Shown in pieces: positions 41,548 through 50,596 of a DNA stretch of 64,000 nucleotides (its first letter is position 1; every line of letters begins with the position of its first letter). The notes under the pieces are model-generated. The model was given only the letters and a program-made list of their open reading frames with translations, was not told the DNA's origin and searched no databases. Both the position numbers and the translations under genes were made by a program. Source of the DNA: Sphingomonas faeni (lineage in GTDB: Bacteria > Pseudomonadota > Alphaproteobacteria > Sphingomonadales > Sphingomonadaceae); NCBI RefSeq assembly GCF_023195535.1, contig NZ_JALPNF010000008.1, positions 1-64,000 of the forward strand, given 5' to 3'.

Positions 41548-43002
41548 ATGCTCCGCATGGAAGGGATGACAACTCGGGCTGTACTCGACCGCGCCGTTCA
41601 TAAGAAGGTGAAGATTGCCGTCGATGCCCGATTGGCAGGAACTGCCGCCACCGGGGTCGCGAGCTACCGTCGGGCGGTACTGGCCGCACTCGCTATCGCG
41701 GGCCGCACGACGATGGCCTTGCACGATGGTTCGGTCGGTCGTTTCGGCGTGCCGAGCACGCGGCGCGAGGCGGCATCGCGGTGGCTGTCGGCATGGTCGT
41801 CGCGGCCGCGTCGGTTGTTGTTGAAATCGTACGCCGGCGATGGCGGCGATGGCGCCCATGCGCAGAATTGCAGTGCACCGAAGGGTGAGGTGTCGAGACG
41901 CGATGCCCCGACATCGCATGTACCGGCTCGCGGTGCCCCGGCAATGGACCTGCTGGCGTGCGATCCGCCGGCCTTGTGGCGACAAGACGTCTTCAGGCTC
42001 GCGCATATCCATTTCAGACGGCACGGCACGCTGTTGCGGCTGACCCCGCCGCAGCCCGTCGGCGTGATGCACTGGACGTATCCCATCCCCGCGATCGTCG
42101 ACGGATGGATCAACGTCCACACCGTGCACGATGTGATCCCGTTGCGTCGACCCGATCTGTCGCCGATCGATGCGGATCGGCTACAGGCATGCCTGCTCGC
42201 AATCGCCGCGCGCACCGATCGGATCGTGACGGTATCCGCCTGGGCGCGCCGGACGATCCTCGATGCGCTGGTGGTCCCGGCGGACCTGGTCACCGATTGC
42301 GGCAGCGGCCTGGCCGAGCTTGTCGGTACACGTGGCGTGGGCACGGCATACCTCCCCGGTACCGGTGAGAGTGGCAGGGCTGATTCTCATCCGGAGGAAC
42401 GCGGTGATGGGATCTTGCCCTATGACCTGCGCCCGGACGGTTATCTCTTTTTCTGCGGCGTGATCGAACCCCGCAAGAACCTCGCTCGGCTTGCGGGCGC
42501 GTGGAGGGTCAGCGGCTGCGGCATGCCGCTGGTGGTGGCGGGGCCCGATGGCGCCCACGGCGGTGCGCTGCGCCGCGAGCTCGAACGCGCCGGTGCGCTC
42601 GTGCTGCCGTATCAGGACAGGCCGGTACTGATCGACCTGATCCGCAACGCACGGGCACTGGTCCTGCTGTCGCTGGAAGAAGGGTTCGGGTTGCCCGTGG
42701 CGGAGGCGATGGCGTTGGGAACGCCGGTTCTGACGTCGGATCGTGGCGCATTGCAGGAGATTGCGGGCGGCGCGGGCCTGTTGGTCGATCCGACCGATGC
42801 GCCGGCGATCGCCGAAGCGCTCCGGCGGATCGTTGCCGACGACGTCCTGCGCGGGGCGTTGGTCAGGCGTGGGCTGCACCGGGCGGAGGCGTTCCGGCCG
42901 GCGGCATTCGGCCGGCGGCTGACCATGCTGTACGATCGCTTGATCGACGCGCGGATCGCCGATGGCGTGTGGCCCGAATTGGAGACCGCGGGTGAACGCT
43001 GA
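41548..43002 (+). CDS. GT4 family glycosyltransferase (capsule locus)
   Basis: A GT-B glycosyltransferase of up to 484 residues. Residues 20-30 hold VKIAVDARLAG, the usual N-terminal strand. HWTYPIPAIVDGWINVHTVH and DVIPLRRPDL (about residues 178-208) and FFCGVIEPRKNLARLAGAW (donor domain start) are typical. LLSLEEGFGLPVAEAMALGT holds the EX7E motif, followed by LTSDRGALQEIAGGAGLLVDP. Starts at 41548, 41566 or GTG 41608 are all possible; the last would leave room for divergent promoters. It overlaps the next GT4 gene by 11 bp, and their sequences resemble each other (HWTYP, IEPKKN/IEPRKN), suggesting duplication. Confidence 0.88.
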   Translation: MLRMEGMTTRAVLDRAVHKKVKIAVDARLAGTAATGVASYRRAVLAALAIAGRTTMALHDGSVGRFGVPSTRREAASRWLSAWSSRPRRLLLKSYAGDGGDGAHAQNCSAPKGEVSRRDAPTSHVPARGAPAMDLLACDPPALWRQDVFRLAHIHFRRHGTLLRLTPPQPVGVMHWTYPIPAIVDGWINVHTVHDVIPLRRPDLSPIDADRLQACLLAIAARTDRIVTVSAWARRTILDALVVPADLVTDCGSGLAELVGTRGVGTAYLPGTGESGRADSHPEERGDGILPYDLRPDGYLFFCGVIEPRKNLARLAGAWRVSGCGMPLVVAGPDGAHGGALRRELERAGALVLPYQDRPVLIDLIRNARALVLLSLEEGFGLPVAEAMALGTPVLTSDRGALQEIAGGAGLLVDPTDAPAIAEALRRIVADDVLRGALVRRGLHRAEAFRPAAFGRRLTMLYDRLIDARIADGVWPELETAGER

Positions 43003-44338
43003 CGTGCGGATCGCGATCGACGGGTTCAACCTCGCTTTGCCGCACGGCACCGGGGTCGCGACCTATGGCCAGGCTCTTGGCGACGCGATCACGTCGTTGG
43101 GCGCGCGCCTGGACGGCGTATTCGGGATACCCGTGGGGATTCACCCGGAACTGCGCGAGATCCTGTTCTACGAGGCGCTCGGGCGGGGAATTCCGCAAGG
43201 CCCCGGGCTCGCGGCAGTGCGGGCGGTGCGGGAGTGGTTCGGCCAATATCGGCGGACGCAGATGTTCGACGTTCCGATGCGGGGATTGATCGTCCAGGGC
43301 GCGATCGCACGGCGACTGCCGCGATTCGAGCGGATCATGAGTTCCGCCCGGCTGTTCGAGCGTGCCGACCGATATTTTGCGCGGACCGGACGGTTCCTGC
43401 CGATCCGGGTCTCCGATCCGCCGCACATCATGCACTGGACCTACCCCGTGCCGATCCGGATGCAGGGGACGAGCAATGTCTACACGCTGCATGATCTGGT
43501 GCCGCTCAAGCTCCCCTATGCGACGCTCGACCGAAAGCGGCTCTATTACCGGATGATCGAGACGATCGTGCGCGCGGCGGACCATGTCTGCACCGTGTCG
43601 GAGTCGAGTCGTGACGATGTGATCGCGCAGTTCGGTATCGCCGGGGACCGCATCACCAACACCTATCAATGCGTCTCGACCGCGCAGACGCGGCAGGACC
43701 ATGTCGGCGACGTCACCGCGTTGTTCGGGCTGAAGCCGCGCGGCTATTTCCTGTATTACGGCGCGATCGAGCCCAAGAAGAATGTCGGTCGGTTGATCGA
43801 GGCCTATCTCGGCAGCCAGGTGAAGACGCCGCTCGTCCTGGTCGGCGCTGGCGCATGGCAGGCCGACGAGGAGCTTCGCCTGCTCGCGACCGGAGCGGCA
43901 GGATCGCACAATGCCTTTGGCAGGCGCGTGGCGAGCCAGGTCATCCGGCTGCAATATCTGCCGCGCGCGCTGTTGCTGCAGCTGATCGCGAACGCCAAGG
44001 GGGTGATCTTCCCGTCCTTGTACGAGGGGTTCGGGCTTCCCGTCCTCGAAGCGATGCAGCTTGGCACGCCGGTCATAACGTCCGACCGGAGTTCGTTGCC
44101 GGAGGTCGCGGGGCAGGCGGCATTGATGGTGGACCCATACGACGTCGGCGCGCTGACCGTCGCCATCCTCGCGCTCGATACCGACGACGCGCTGGCGGAT
44201 CGGCTCGTGGCGGCCGGCACCGAGCAGGCGCAAGTGTTCACGCAGGATCGCTACCGCGCGCGGCTCGGCGCGATGTACGACACGATCCTGGCCGGGGGGC
44301 TACGGACCCGACGCAATATGCCCAGGGGGTGGGAATAG
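42992..44338 (+). CDS. GT4 family glycosyltransferase (capsule locus)
   Basis: A second GT4-type GT-B enzyme. GTG 42992 is chosen because GGAGA lies six bases upstream and the product then begins VNADVRIAIDGFNLALPHGT; an in-frame ATG at 42962 would extend into the preceding gene. It has 448 residues. IMHWTYPVPIRMQGTSNVYT and LHDLVPLKLPYA form the acceptor domain. YYGAIEPKKNVGRLIEAYL opens the donor domain, and FPSLYEGFGLPVLEAMQLGT carries the EX7E motif. Its stop abuts the kpsM start directly (TAG then ATG), indicating one operon. Confidence 0.93.
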   Translation: MNADVRIAIDGFNLALPHGTGVATYGQALGDAITSLGARLDGVFGIPVGIHPELREILFYEALGRGIPQGPGLAAVRAVREWFGQYRRTQMFDVPMRGLIVQGAIARRLPRFERIMSSARLFERADRYFARTGRFLPIRVSDPPHIMHWTYPVPIRMQGTSNVYTLHDLVPLKLPYATLDRKRLYYRMIETIVRAADHVCTVSESSRDDVIAQFGIAGDRITNTYQCVSTAQTRQDHVGDVTALFGLKPRGYFLYYGAIEPKKNVGRLIEAYLGSQVKTPLVLVGAGAWQADEELRLLATGAAGSHNAFGRRVASQVIRLQYLPRALLLQLIANAKGVIFPSLYEGFGLPVLEAMQLGTPVITSDRSSLPEVAGQAALMVDPYDVGALTVAILALDTDDALADRLVAAGTEQAQVFTQDRYRARLGAMYDTILAGGLRTRRNMPRGWE

Positions 44339-45142
44339 ATGGCAACGCGTATCGCGCCGCGCGGCTCGCTGCGCCGGGGGCTCAAGGTCCAGGGCAACGT
44401 GATCGGCGCGCTGATCATGCGCGAACTGCACACGCGCTATGGTCGCGACAATATCGGCTATGTCTGGCTCATCCTGGAGCCGATGATGCTGGCGACGATG
44501 ATCGCCTTGCTGCACCAGCAGACCGGCGGGCATTTCGGCAACGACGTCAAACCGGTGCCGTTCGCGCTGATCGGCTATTGCATCTTCATCATGTTCCGCA
44601 GCATCTTCGGGCGGGCGGAAGGGGCATTGGAAGCCAATCTGCCGCTGTTGTACCACAAGACCGTCACGATCTTCGACATCCTACTCGCCCGTGCCCTGCT
44701 CGAAGCGGCTGGCTGTATCCTGTCGTTCATGATCCTGATGAGCCTGGCGGTGGCGATGGGTCTCGCAGATCTTCCGGCGCGACCGCTTTACGTATGCCTG
44801 GGCGTGGCGTGCATGTTCTTCCTGGCCTTTGGTCTTTCGCTCGTCGTCTGTGCTTTCACGTTCGAAAACAGAGCGATGGGAAGATTGGTTCATCCGATAG
44901 CCTACATCATGCTGCCCCTGTCCGGTGTATTTGTGATGATGCAATGGGTGCCGGCGAAATTCAGGCCGTTCTTCTCGGTAATTCCGATGTCGCATATTTT
45001 TGAAATGTTGCGATACGGTTGGTTTGTCAGTGCTGTCCCGTACTTCATCGATGCCTGGTATCTTGCAGGCTGGATATTTGGATCGACCTTGGTCGGTCTG
45101 CTGGCAATTGCTGCCGTGAAGCGCAAGATACATATGCCGTGA
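44339..45142 (+). CDS. kpsM: capsule ABC transporter permease KpsM
   Basis: KpsM is the membrane subunit of the capsule exporter (ABC-2 type), pairing with KpsT. It has 267 residues. VIGALIMRELHTRYGRDNIG (about residues 20-39) is the conserved amphipathic N-terminal helix. YVWLILEPMMLATMIALL starts the first of six membrane helices. PLLYHKTVTIFDILLARALLE (about 100-120) and PLSGVFVMMQWVPAKFRP are typical of the family. It is translated immediately after the GT4 gene and lies 57 bp before the kpsE start. Confidence 0.96.
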   Translation: MATRIAPRGSLRRGLKVQGNVIGALIMRELHTRYGRDNIGYVWLILEPMMLATMIALLHQQTGGHFGNDVKPVPFALIGYCIFIMFRSIFGRAEGALEANLPLLYHKTVTIFDILLARALLEAAGCILSFMILMSLAVAMGLADLPARPLYVCLGVACMFFLAFGLSLVVCAFTFENRAMGRLVHPIAYIMLPLSGVFVMMQWVPAKFRPFFSVIPMSHIFEMLRYGWFVSAVPYFIDAWYLAGWIFGSTLVGLLAIAAVKRKIHMP

Positions 45143-45199
45143 CGATCCGTGACGGCACTATACTCGGCCTTCAGTGCAGGCCGACCCTCGGAGAACATC

Positions 45200-46365
45200 A
45201 TGGTGCACGGTTTCATGTCCCCGGCGACGGTCGAGCCGGAGGCGTCGCCGAGCCTCCGCGAGCGATGGCGTTATGCCCGGACGCATTATGGCTGGTTCTT
45301 CGTCGTCGTCGCGCTGCCGTGTCTTGCCGCCGCGCTTATCTCTACGCGTTCGCCGCGGATCAGTATGAATCCGAAGCGCATTATCTGGTGCGCGCGCAAG
45401 GGGCGCCGGCATCGAGCGGATCGAGCATCGAAAAGCTGCTCGGGGCGAGCGGCGGCGGCGGCGGTGGTCAGGGCGAGGCCAACAGCGTCGCGGACTTTCT
45501 GCTGTCGCACGACGCGGTCGACGCGCTCGGCAAACAGAGCGGTTTGGTCGAGCGGTTCCGGCGCCCCGAAGCCGATCGGTTGAGCCGACTGGCCTCCGCC
45601 GAACCGACCCCCGAAGCGCTGCTCAAATATTATCGCAAACAGGTCGACGTGCACTACGACACCGACACCGGCATCACGACCCTGAAGGTCCGCGCGTTCC
45701 GACCGACCGATGCCTATGTCATCGCCCGCCGGCTGCTCAGGCTGGGCGAAGGTCAGGTCAATACGATGAACGTCCGGTCCTATGACGATGCGGTCAAACT
45801 GTCGCGCCAGCAACTCGCCGAATCGGAAGCGGCCCTGACCGAGGTCCAGGCGCGAACGACCGATTTTCGACAGGACAGCAGGGACGTGAACCCGCAAGGT
45901 ACCATCGCAGCGCAGATCGGCCTGGTATCGAAACTGGAATCCGAGTTGTCCGCGGCACGATCGCAGCTGTCGACGACGGTAAGCCTGATCGGCACGCGCA
46001 ATCCGCAATATGCCGCGCTGTCGCAGCAGGTGCGGTCGTTGCAGACCCAGGTCACCGCGCAATCCGCAAAGCTTGCGGGCGGCGGCAATGCGATCGCAGC
46101 AGGGCTGGGCGATTACGAGCGTCTCCGCATGCAGCAGGAATTCCTGTCGAAGCGCTCCGACGCGGCGTCCGCCGCCTTCGAAGCGGCGCGCCAGCAGGCG
46201 GTTCGGCAGCAACTCTACATCGTCCGGATCGTCGATGCGAACATGCCGGTCCGCTCCGAATATCCCAAGCGTGCGCTGTCGCTGCTCACGCTCTTCATCG
46301 CGTTGATGGTGCTGTACGGCCTTGGCTGGCTGGTCGCCGCCGGTGTTCGGGAACATGCGAGCTGA
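45200..46365 (+). CDS. kpsE: capsule export inner-membrane protein KpsE, frameshifted
   Basis: KpsE is the polysaccharide co-polymerase-like protein that links the ABC exporter to the OPX channel. ATG 45200 with CGGAG upstream starts MVHGFMSPATVEPEASPSLR, leading into the first membrane helix YGWFFVVVALPCLAAA. That frame then fails. The rest, YLYAFAADQYESEAHYLVRA onwards through a long coiled coil (about 160-330) to the second helix LLTLFIALMVLYGLGWLVAA, is in the next frame. One base appears to be missing near 45334, inside the first helix; restoring it gives about 388 residues. Without it neither half is a complete protein. A Gly-rich run (GASGGGGGGQGE) lies in the periplasmic part. Confidence 0.88.
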
Positions 46366-47947
46366 GCGCGGCCGCGTGTCGTCGCACGGCATGACGAGCG
46401 GGCACGGGACCAGCATCGTGCCGCTGCTGCGGCACGGGACCAGCATCGTGCCGCTGCTGCGGCACGGGACCAGCGTCCTGCCGCTGCTGCGCGCGCCCCC
46501 CTTTCCCTCGGCGGCGCCGGTGGCGATCACCGTGACGGGCGGCACGCCCCCAAGTCTTGCAGAGGCGCGTGATGCGCTGGACGCCTTGCGTGCGGCGCGC
46601 GTCGGCGGCGCGTTCTGGGACGGCGAGCGCGATCCCTGGACGCAGGTCGCGCAGGGTGCCGCCGTGCAGGCCAATGTCGACGACGATTTGGCGATCGTCG
46701 CCTGGCTGTCGGGCGTTGCGGTGCATGACATGGCGGGTACGATCGTCGACCCGGCCCGGGTCGAACGCGCATGCCTCGACCGGCTGACCGCATTTGCCTG
46801 CCATGACCCGTTCGAGGATCGACCCGCGACATTGGCTGATACCGTCCTCCGACTGGCAAACTGGCGCCGAACGCTCGACGCCAATCGCGGGATCGGCGTG
46901 ATGACCGGCATGGCGCTCTGGAAACGAGCCGCGATCGGCAACTTCCTGTGGGACGGACGGCAAAGTCCGGTTGCAGCGTCTGCAAACAAGGCACTCGTCA
47001 CCGCCCGCCGGTCGGGACGAGCGATTGCGGGCTGGGCATCGCGGATACCGGCCGACTATGCCCGCGACGCGCAAGCGGCAGGGCTCGAGCTTCAGATCGT
47101 CGAGGATGGCTTCATCCGGTCCAGTGGCCTCGGCGCCGATGGCCGTGTGCCGAGTTCGATCACGATCGACACGCGGGGTATCTATTACGACCCGGCCCGG
47201 CCGAGCGATCTCGAAACACTGCTCCAGACACAGGTTTTTTCCGACGATCTGATCGAACGGGCGCGCCGTCTGCGCACCCTGATCTGCGATCATGATATCG
47301 GGAAATACGGTGTCGCCGCCGGCATGGTCAGGCCGTTGCCCGATCGTCGCTGCGTCCTCGCAATCGGTCAGGTCGAGGACGATCGCTCGGTGCTGTGTGG
47401 CGGAGCAGGCGTGGCCTCGAACCTGCAATTTCTCGCGCGCGTGCGGGCTTGCGAGCCCGATGCGTTCATCGTCTATCGACCGCACCCCGACGTCGTCGCC
47501 GGCCATCGCAAGGGGCATATATCGTCATTGGCGGGCGCAGAATGGGTAGACCGTATCGACCAGGATAGCGCGTTGCTATCGCTGGTCGGCCGGGTCGATG
47601 CGGTTCACGTCCTGACCTCGTTGACCGGGTTCGAGGCGTTGATGCGTGGACGCCCGGTCACCGTACACGGTCGCCCTTTTTTCGCCGGCTGGGGACTGAC
47701 CGAAGACCGTGTCGAGCAACCTGCGCGGCGTCGCCGGACGCTGACGATCGATCAGCTCGTTGCCGCCACGCTCATCCTGTATCCGCGGTACATCGATCCG
47801 GTGACGGGTGTGTTCTGCGAAGTCGAAACGCTCATCGCCCGGATCGCGGCGGGGCAGGGCGGGTCCGACACCGCGTTTACGCTGATCCGACAGGCGCTTG
47901 GCCGACTCCGGCGGCAGGGCGTCCTGATTGCGGCGGGTGTCCGATGA
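46355..47947 (+). CDS. kpsC: capsule polysaccharide protein KpsC (beta-Kdo transferase), single-domain form
   Basis: KpsC, with KpsS, builds the poly-beta-Kdo linker between capsule and phospholipid. From ATG 46355 it has 530 residues. Residues 190-530 match one Capsule_synth domain: GMALWKRAAIGNFLW, VEDGFIRSSGLGADGR, GIYYDPARPSDLE, VYRPHPDVVAGHRKG and VHGRPFFAGWGLTED. E. coli KpsC has two such domains (GT99 and GT107); the roughly 190 residues before this one do not show those motifs. Near the N-terminus is a threefold 10-residue repeat HGTSIVPLLR. It overlaps kpsE by 11 bp and kpsS by an ATGA. Confidence 0.9.
   Translation: MRAERGRVSSHGMTSGHGTSIVPLLRHGTSIVPLLRHGTSVLPLLRAPPFPSAAPVAITVTGGTPPSLAEARDALDALRAARVGGAFWDGERDPWTQVAQGAAVQANVDDDLAIVAWLSGVAVHDMAGTIVDPARVERACLDRLTAFACHDPFEDRPATLADTVLRLANWRRTLDANRGIGVMTGMALWKRAAIGNFLWDGRQSPVAASANKALVTARRSGRAIAGWASRIPADYARDAQAAGLELQIVEDGFIRSSGLGADGRVPSSITIDTRGIYYDPARPSDLETLLQTQVFSDDLIERARRLRTLICDHDIGKYGVAAGMVRPLPDRRCVLAIGQVEDDRSVLCGGAGVASNLQFLARVRACEPDAFIVYRPHPDVVAGHRKGHISSLAGAEWVDRIDQDSALLSLVGRVDAVHVLTSLTGFEALMRGRPVTVHGRPFFAGWGLTEDRVEQPARRRRTLTIDQLVAATLILYPRYIDPVTGVFCEVETLIARIAAGQGGSDTAFTLIRQALGRLRRQGVLIAAGVR
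46401..46490 (+). repeat. three tandem 30-bp repeats inside kpsC
   Basis: The unit begins GGCACGGGACCAGCATCGTG and ends CCGCTGCTGC. Copies 1 and 2 are identical and copy 3 differs at two bases. The length is a multiple of three, so copy number changes would keep the kpsC frame. Confidence 0.95.
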
Positions 47948-49269
47948 CGCCGGCGACCCGTGGCAAGCATACGTTCCTGTTCCTGCAGGGGCCGCATGGT
48001 GCCTTTTTCGATCAACTGGCCTCCGCGCTGGCCATGCAAGGCCATGCGATACGCCGGATCAACCTCAATGGCGGCGATCGCGCCGATTGGAGCGGGTTTT
48101 CGACGAACTACCGAAGCTCCCTGAAGGGCTGGCCCTTGTTCTTCGATGATTTCGTCGTCGATCATCACGTCACCGACGTCATCCTGTTCGGCGATTGCAG
48201 GCCGCATCATGCCTCCGCGCATGGCATGGCCAAGCTGCGCGGTATCCGCGTCCATGTGTTCGAAGAAGGCTATATCCGACCGGATTTCATGACGTTGCAG
48301 GAAGACGGCGTGAACGGAAACTCGACCCTGCCGCGCGATGGCGACTGGTACCGCGACCAGGCAGGCCGCCTGTCAGGGATCCCGCCGGTGGCGCCGGTCC
48401 CGTCGAGCTTCGCACGACGCCTGCGCGAGACCAGCCGCTATACGATCCTCAGCGCGCTTACCCGGCCATTATATCCCTTCTATCGCTCGCATCGCTCCGC
48501 CGCGATGCTCAGCGAGGCGCTTGGCTGGGCCGTGCACTTCATCACCAGGCGTCGCGAGCGCAGGCGGTCCGCCGCGACGATGGCGGCGATCGGCGACACG
48601 CCGTATTTCGCGCTGCCGCTGCAATTGAATTCGGACTATCAGATCCGCGTCCATTCGCCGTTTCGCGACATGCGTGCGGCGCTCCGGTTCATCATCAAGA
48701 GTTTTGCGCGGTCGGCGCCGCCCGGGGTCAATTTGATCGTCAAGCGGCATCCCCTCGATGGCAGCCTGTCGAGTTGGCGACGGTTCGTACGCCGCGAAGC
48801 GCACCGTTACGGCATCGCCGACCGGGTCTTCTATATCGGCGATGGCGACATCTCGGATCTGGTTGCCAAGGCGCGCGCGGTCGTGACGGTCAACAGCACG
48901 GTCGGCACGCTGGCGTTGAACTCGGGCGTGCCGGTGGCCGTGCTCGGCGAGGCGATCTACGATATTGAGGGGATCGTCCGACGTGAACCCCTCGATATGT
49001 TCTGGGCCGATCCGCCGGCGGTCGACGTCGCGCTTTACGACGCGTTCAAGCGCGTGCTGATCGACCGATGCCTGATTCCCGGCGGCTATCTCAGCGACGA
49101 AGGGATCGCGATGCTCGTCCGGCACGCCGAACGGCGCCTGACCGGCGAGCCCGTGGTCGCACAAACCCCTGAGCCGGCGGATACTGCGGCGGATACTGCG
49201 GCAGGCACTGGTAGCGACGACCGCGACGCCGACGGTGAGCTTGGCGCACATGATGAAGACGGCGTTTGA
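47944..49269 (+). CDS. kpsS: capsule polysaccharide protein KpsS (beta-Kdo transferase)
   Basis: KpsS adds the first beta-Kdo to the lysophosphatidylglycerol anchor, and KpsC then extends the linker. It has 441 residues. KHTFLFLQGPHGAFFDQLAS (residues 8-27), INLNGGDRADW, DDFVVDHHVTDVILFGDCRP and VHVFEEGYIRPDFMTLQEDG (about 103-122) are family hallmarks. YFALPLQLNSDYQIRVHSPF, VKRHPLDGS and TVNSTVGTLALNSGVPVAVL follow. The last 30 residues are a low-complexity Ala/Thr/Asp-rich acidic tail. ATG 47944 overlaps the kpsC stop. Cytoplasmic or membrane-associated. Confidence 0.95.
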   Translation: MTPATRGKHTFLFLQGPHGAFFDQLASALAMQGHAIRRINLNGGDRADWSGFSTNYRSSLKGWPLFFDDFVVDHHVTDVILFGDCRPHHASAHGMAKLRGIRVHVFEEGYIRPDFMTLQEDGVNGNSTLPRDGDWYRDQAGRLSGIPPVAPVPSSFARRLRETSRYTILSALTRPLYPFYRSHRSAAMLSEALGWAVHFITRRRERRRSAATMAAIGDTPYFALPLQLNSDYQIRVHSPFRDMRAALRFIIKSFARSAPPGVNLIVKRHPLDGSLSSWRRFVRREAHRYGIADRVFYIGDGDISDLVAKARAVVTVNSTVGTLALNSGVPVAVLGEAIYDIEGIVRREPLDMFWADPPAVDVALYDAFKRVLIDRCLIPGGYLSDEGIAMLVRHAERRLTGEPVVAQTPEPADTAADTAAGTGSDDRDADGELGAHDEDGV

Positions 49270-50567
49270 AGCCGTTTCGTGCATTCGCCCCGATGCTGCT
49301 TAGCCGGACGCTCGTGCCGCGGTGGCTTGGCGGCCGTGCCAGCGTCGACGCGGAGGTCGTGCTCGACCTGTCGCGCCTGCTGAGCCGATCCTATCATGTG
49401 ACGCCGACCGGGATCGACCGGGTCGAGTTCGTCTACGCGCGCGAATTGCTGCACCGTATGCCGAACCGGCTCGCGTTCGCCGCGGTGCATCCCGCGGGGG
49501 GCTATTACGGCCGACTGCCGGTCGGGGCGGTGCGGCAGTTTCTCAGCTTCACCGATGCGCGGTGGCGAAACCCGGACGTGCTCGACCCCCAAGCGGTGCG
49601 GGCCGCCGCCAATCGGCACTTGCTGGCACTTCGGCCGCGCCCGGTGCCGACCGCGGCGCGGCAGCGGATCTATCTTCAGGCGTCGCATCACCATCTGGAA
49701 GATATCGACCTGGTGGCGGCGATCCTGAAACGTGAGACCGCGCGGCTGATATCGCTGATCCACGACGTCATTCCGCTGACGCACCCGGAGTTTGCCCGGA
49801 TCGACGGCAGGGCGCGGCATCTCAGGGCCATGCGAACGATCGACCGCCATGCCAGTGGCATCATCGGCAATTCCGCGGCGACGGTAGAGGCCGTCCGCGA
49901 ACATCTGACGGACATGCGCAGCGACCGCGTCATCCGGGTCGCGCATCTCGGGACCGACCCCGTCGAACTGCCATCGGTGAGCCGGCCGGCAAGTCTTTCG
50001 ACGGTTCCAGCCGGCCCCTATTTCGTGTGCGTCGCGACGATCGAGCCCCGCAAGAACCATCTGCTGCTGCTCAACATATGGCGCAGACTGGTGGAAACGC
50101 TTGGCAGCGCGGCACCGCGGCTCGTGCTGATCGGCAGGCGCGGGTGGGAAAATGAAAACGCCATCGACATGATCGAGCGCTGTACCGCCTTGTCCGGTTA
50201 CGTGATCGAGGCGTCGAACATGTCGGATCGCGAGATGCATGCGGTGCTCGGCGGCGCGCAGGCGTTGCTGTTGCCCTCGTTTGCCGAGGGTTTCGGGATG
50301 CCGGTCAGCGAAGCGCTCGCGGCCGGGCTTCCGGTAATTTGCAGCGACATCGCCGCGCTACGCGAGGTTGGCGGCGCGGCACCCGACTATCTCGATCCGC
50401 TCGACGGCGTGGGATGGCTCGAGGCGATCATGGCGTATTCGGCACCGGCATCGCCGCGCCGTGCCGCGCAACGTGAACGCATGGAGCGATGGCGGCCGGT
50501 GAGCTGGGCGGAGCATCTCGACGTGGTCGAGGCGACGATCGATGCGGTCGGCGCTATCGGGCGATAG
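49266..50567 (+). CDS. GT4 family glycosyltransferase (capsule locus)
   Basis: A third GT-B enzyme of the plus arm. TTG 49266 overlaps the kpsS stop and gives 433 residues; ATG 49293 is an alternative start. The N-terminal part has VVLDLSRLLSRSY and TPTGIDRVEFVYARELL, a pattern of mannosyl- or fucosyl-transferase-like GT4 enzymes. LISLIHDVIPLTHPEFARID, FVCVATIEPRKNHLLLLNIW and LLPSFAEGFGMPVSEALAAG (EX7E) follow in order. It is the last gene of the kpsM-E-C-S run and is convergent with the methyltransferase 29 bp later. Confidence 0.92.
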   Translation: MKPFRAFAPMLLSRTLVPRWLGGRASVDAEVVLDLSRLLSRSYHVTPTGIDRVEFVYARELLHRMPNRLAFAAVHPAGGYYGRLPVGAVRQFLSFTDARWRNPDVLDPQAVRAAANRHLLALRPRPVPTAARQRIYLQASHHHLEDIDLVAAILKRETARLISLIHDVIPLTHPEFARIDGRARHLRAMRTIDRHASGIIGNSAATVEAVREHLTDMRSDRVIRVAHLGTDPVELPSVSRPASLSTVPAGPYFVCVATIEPRKNHLLLLNIWRRLVETLGSAAPRLVLIGRRGWENENAIDMIERCTALSGYVIEASNMSDREMHAVLGGAQALLLPSFAEGFGMPVSEALAAGLPVICSDIAALREVGGAAPDYLDPLDGVGWLEAIMAYSAPASPRRAAQRERMERWRPVSWAEHLDVVEATIDAVGAIGR

Positions 50568-50596
50568 CGACGCGCCGCACATCGCCGGGGTCTACG

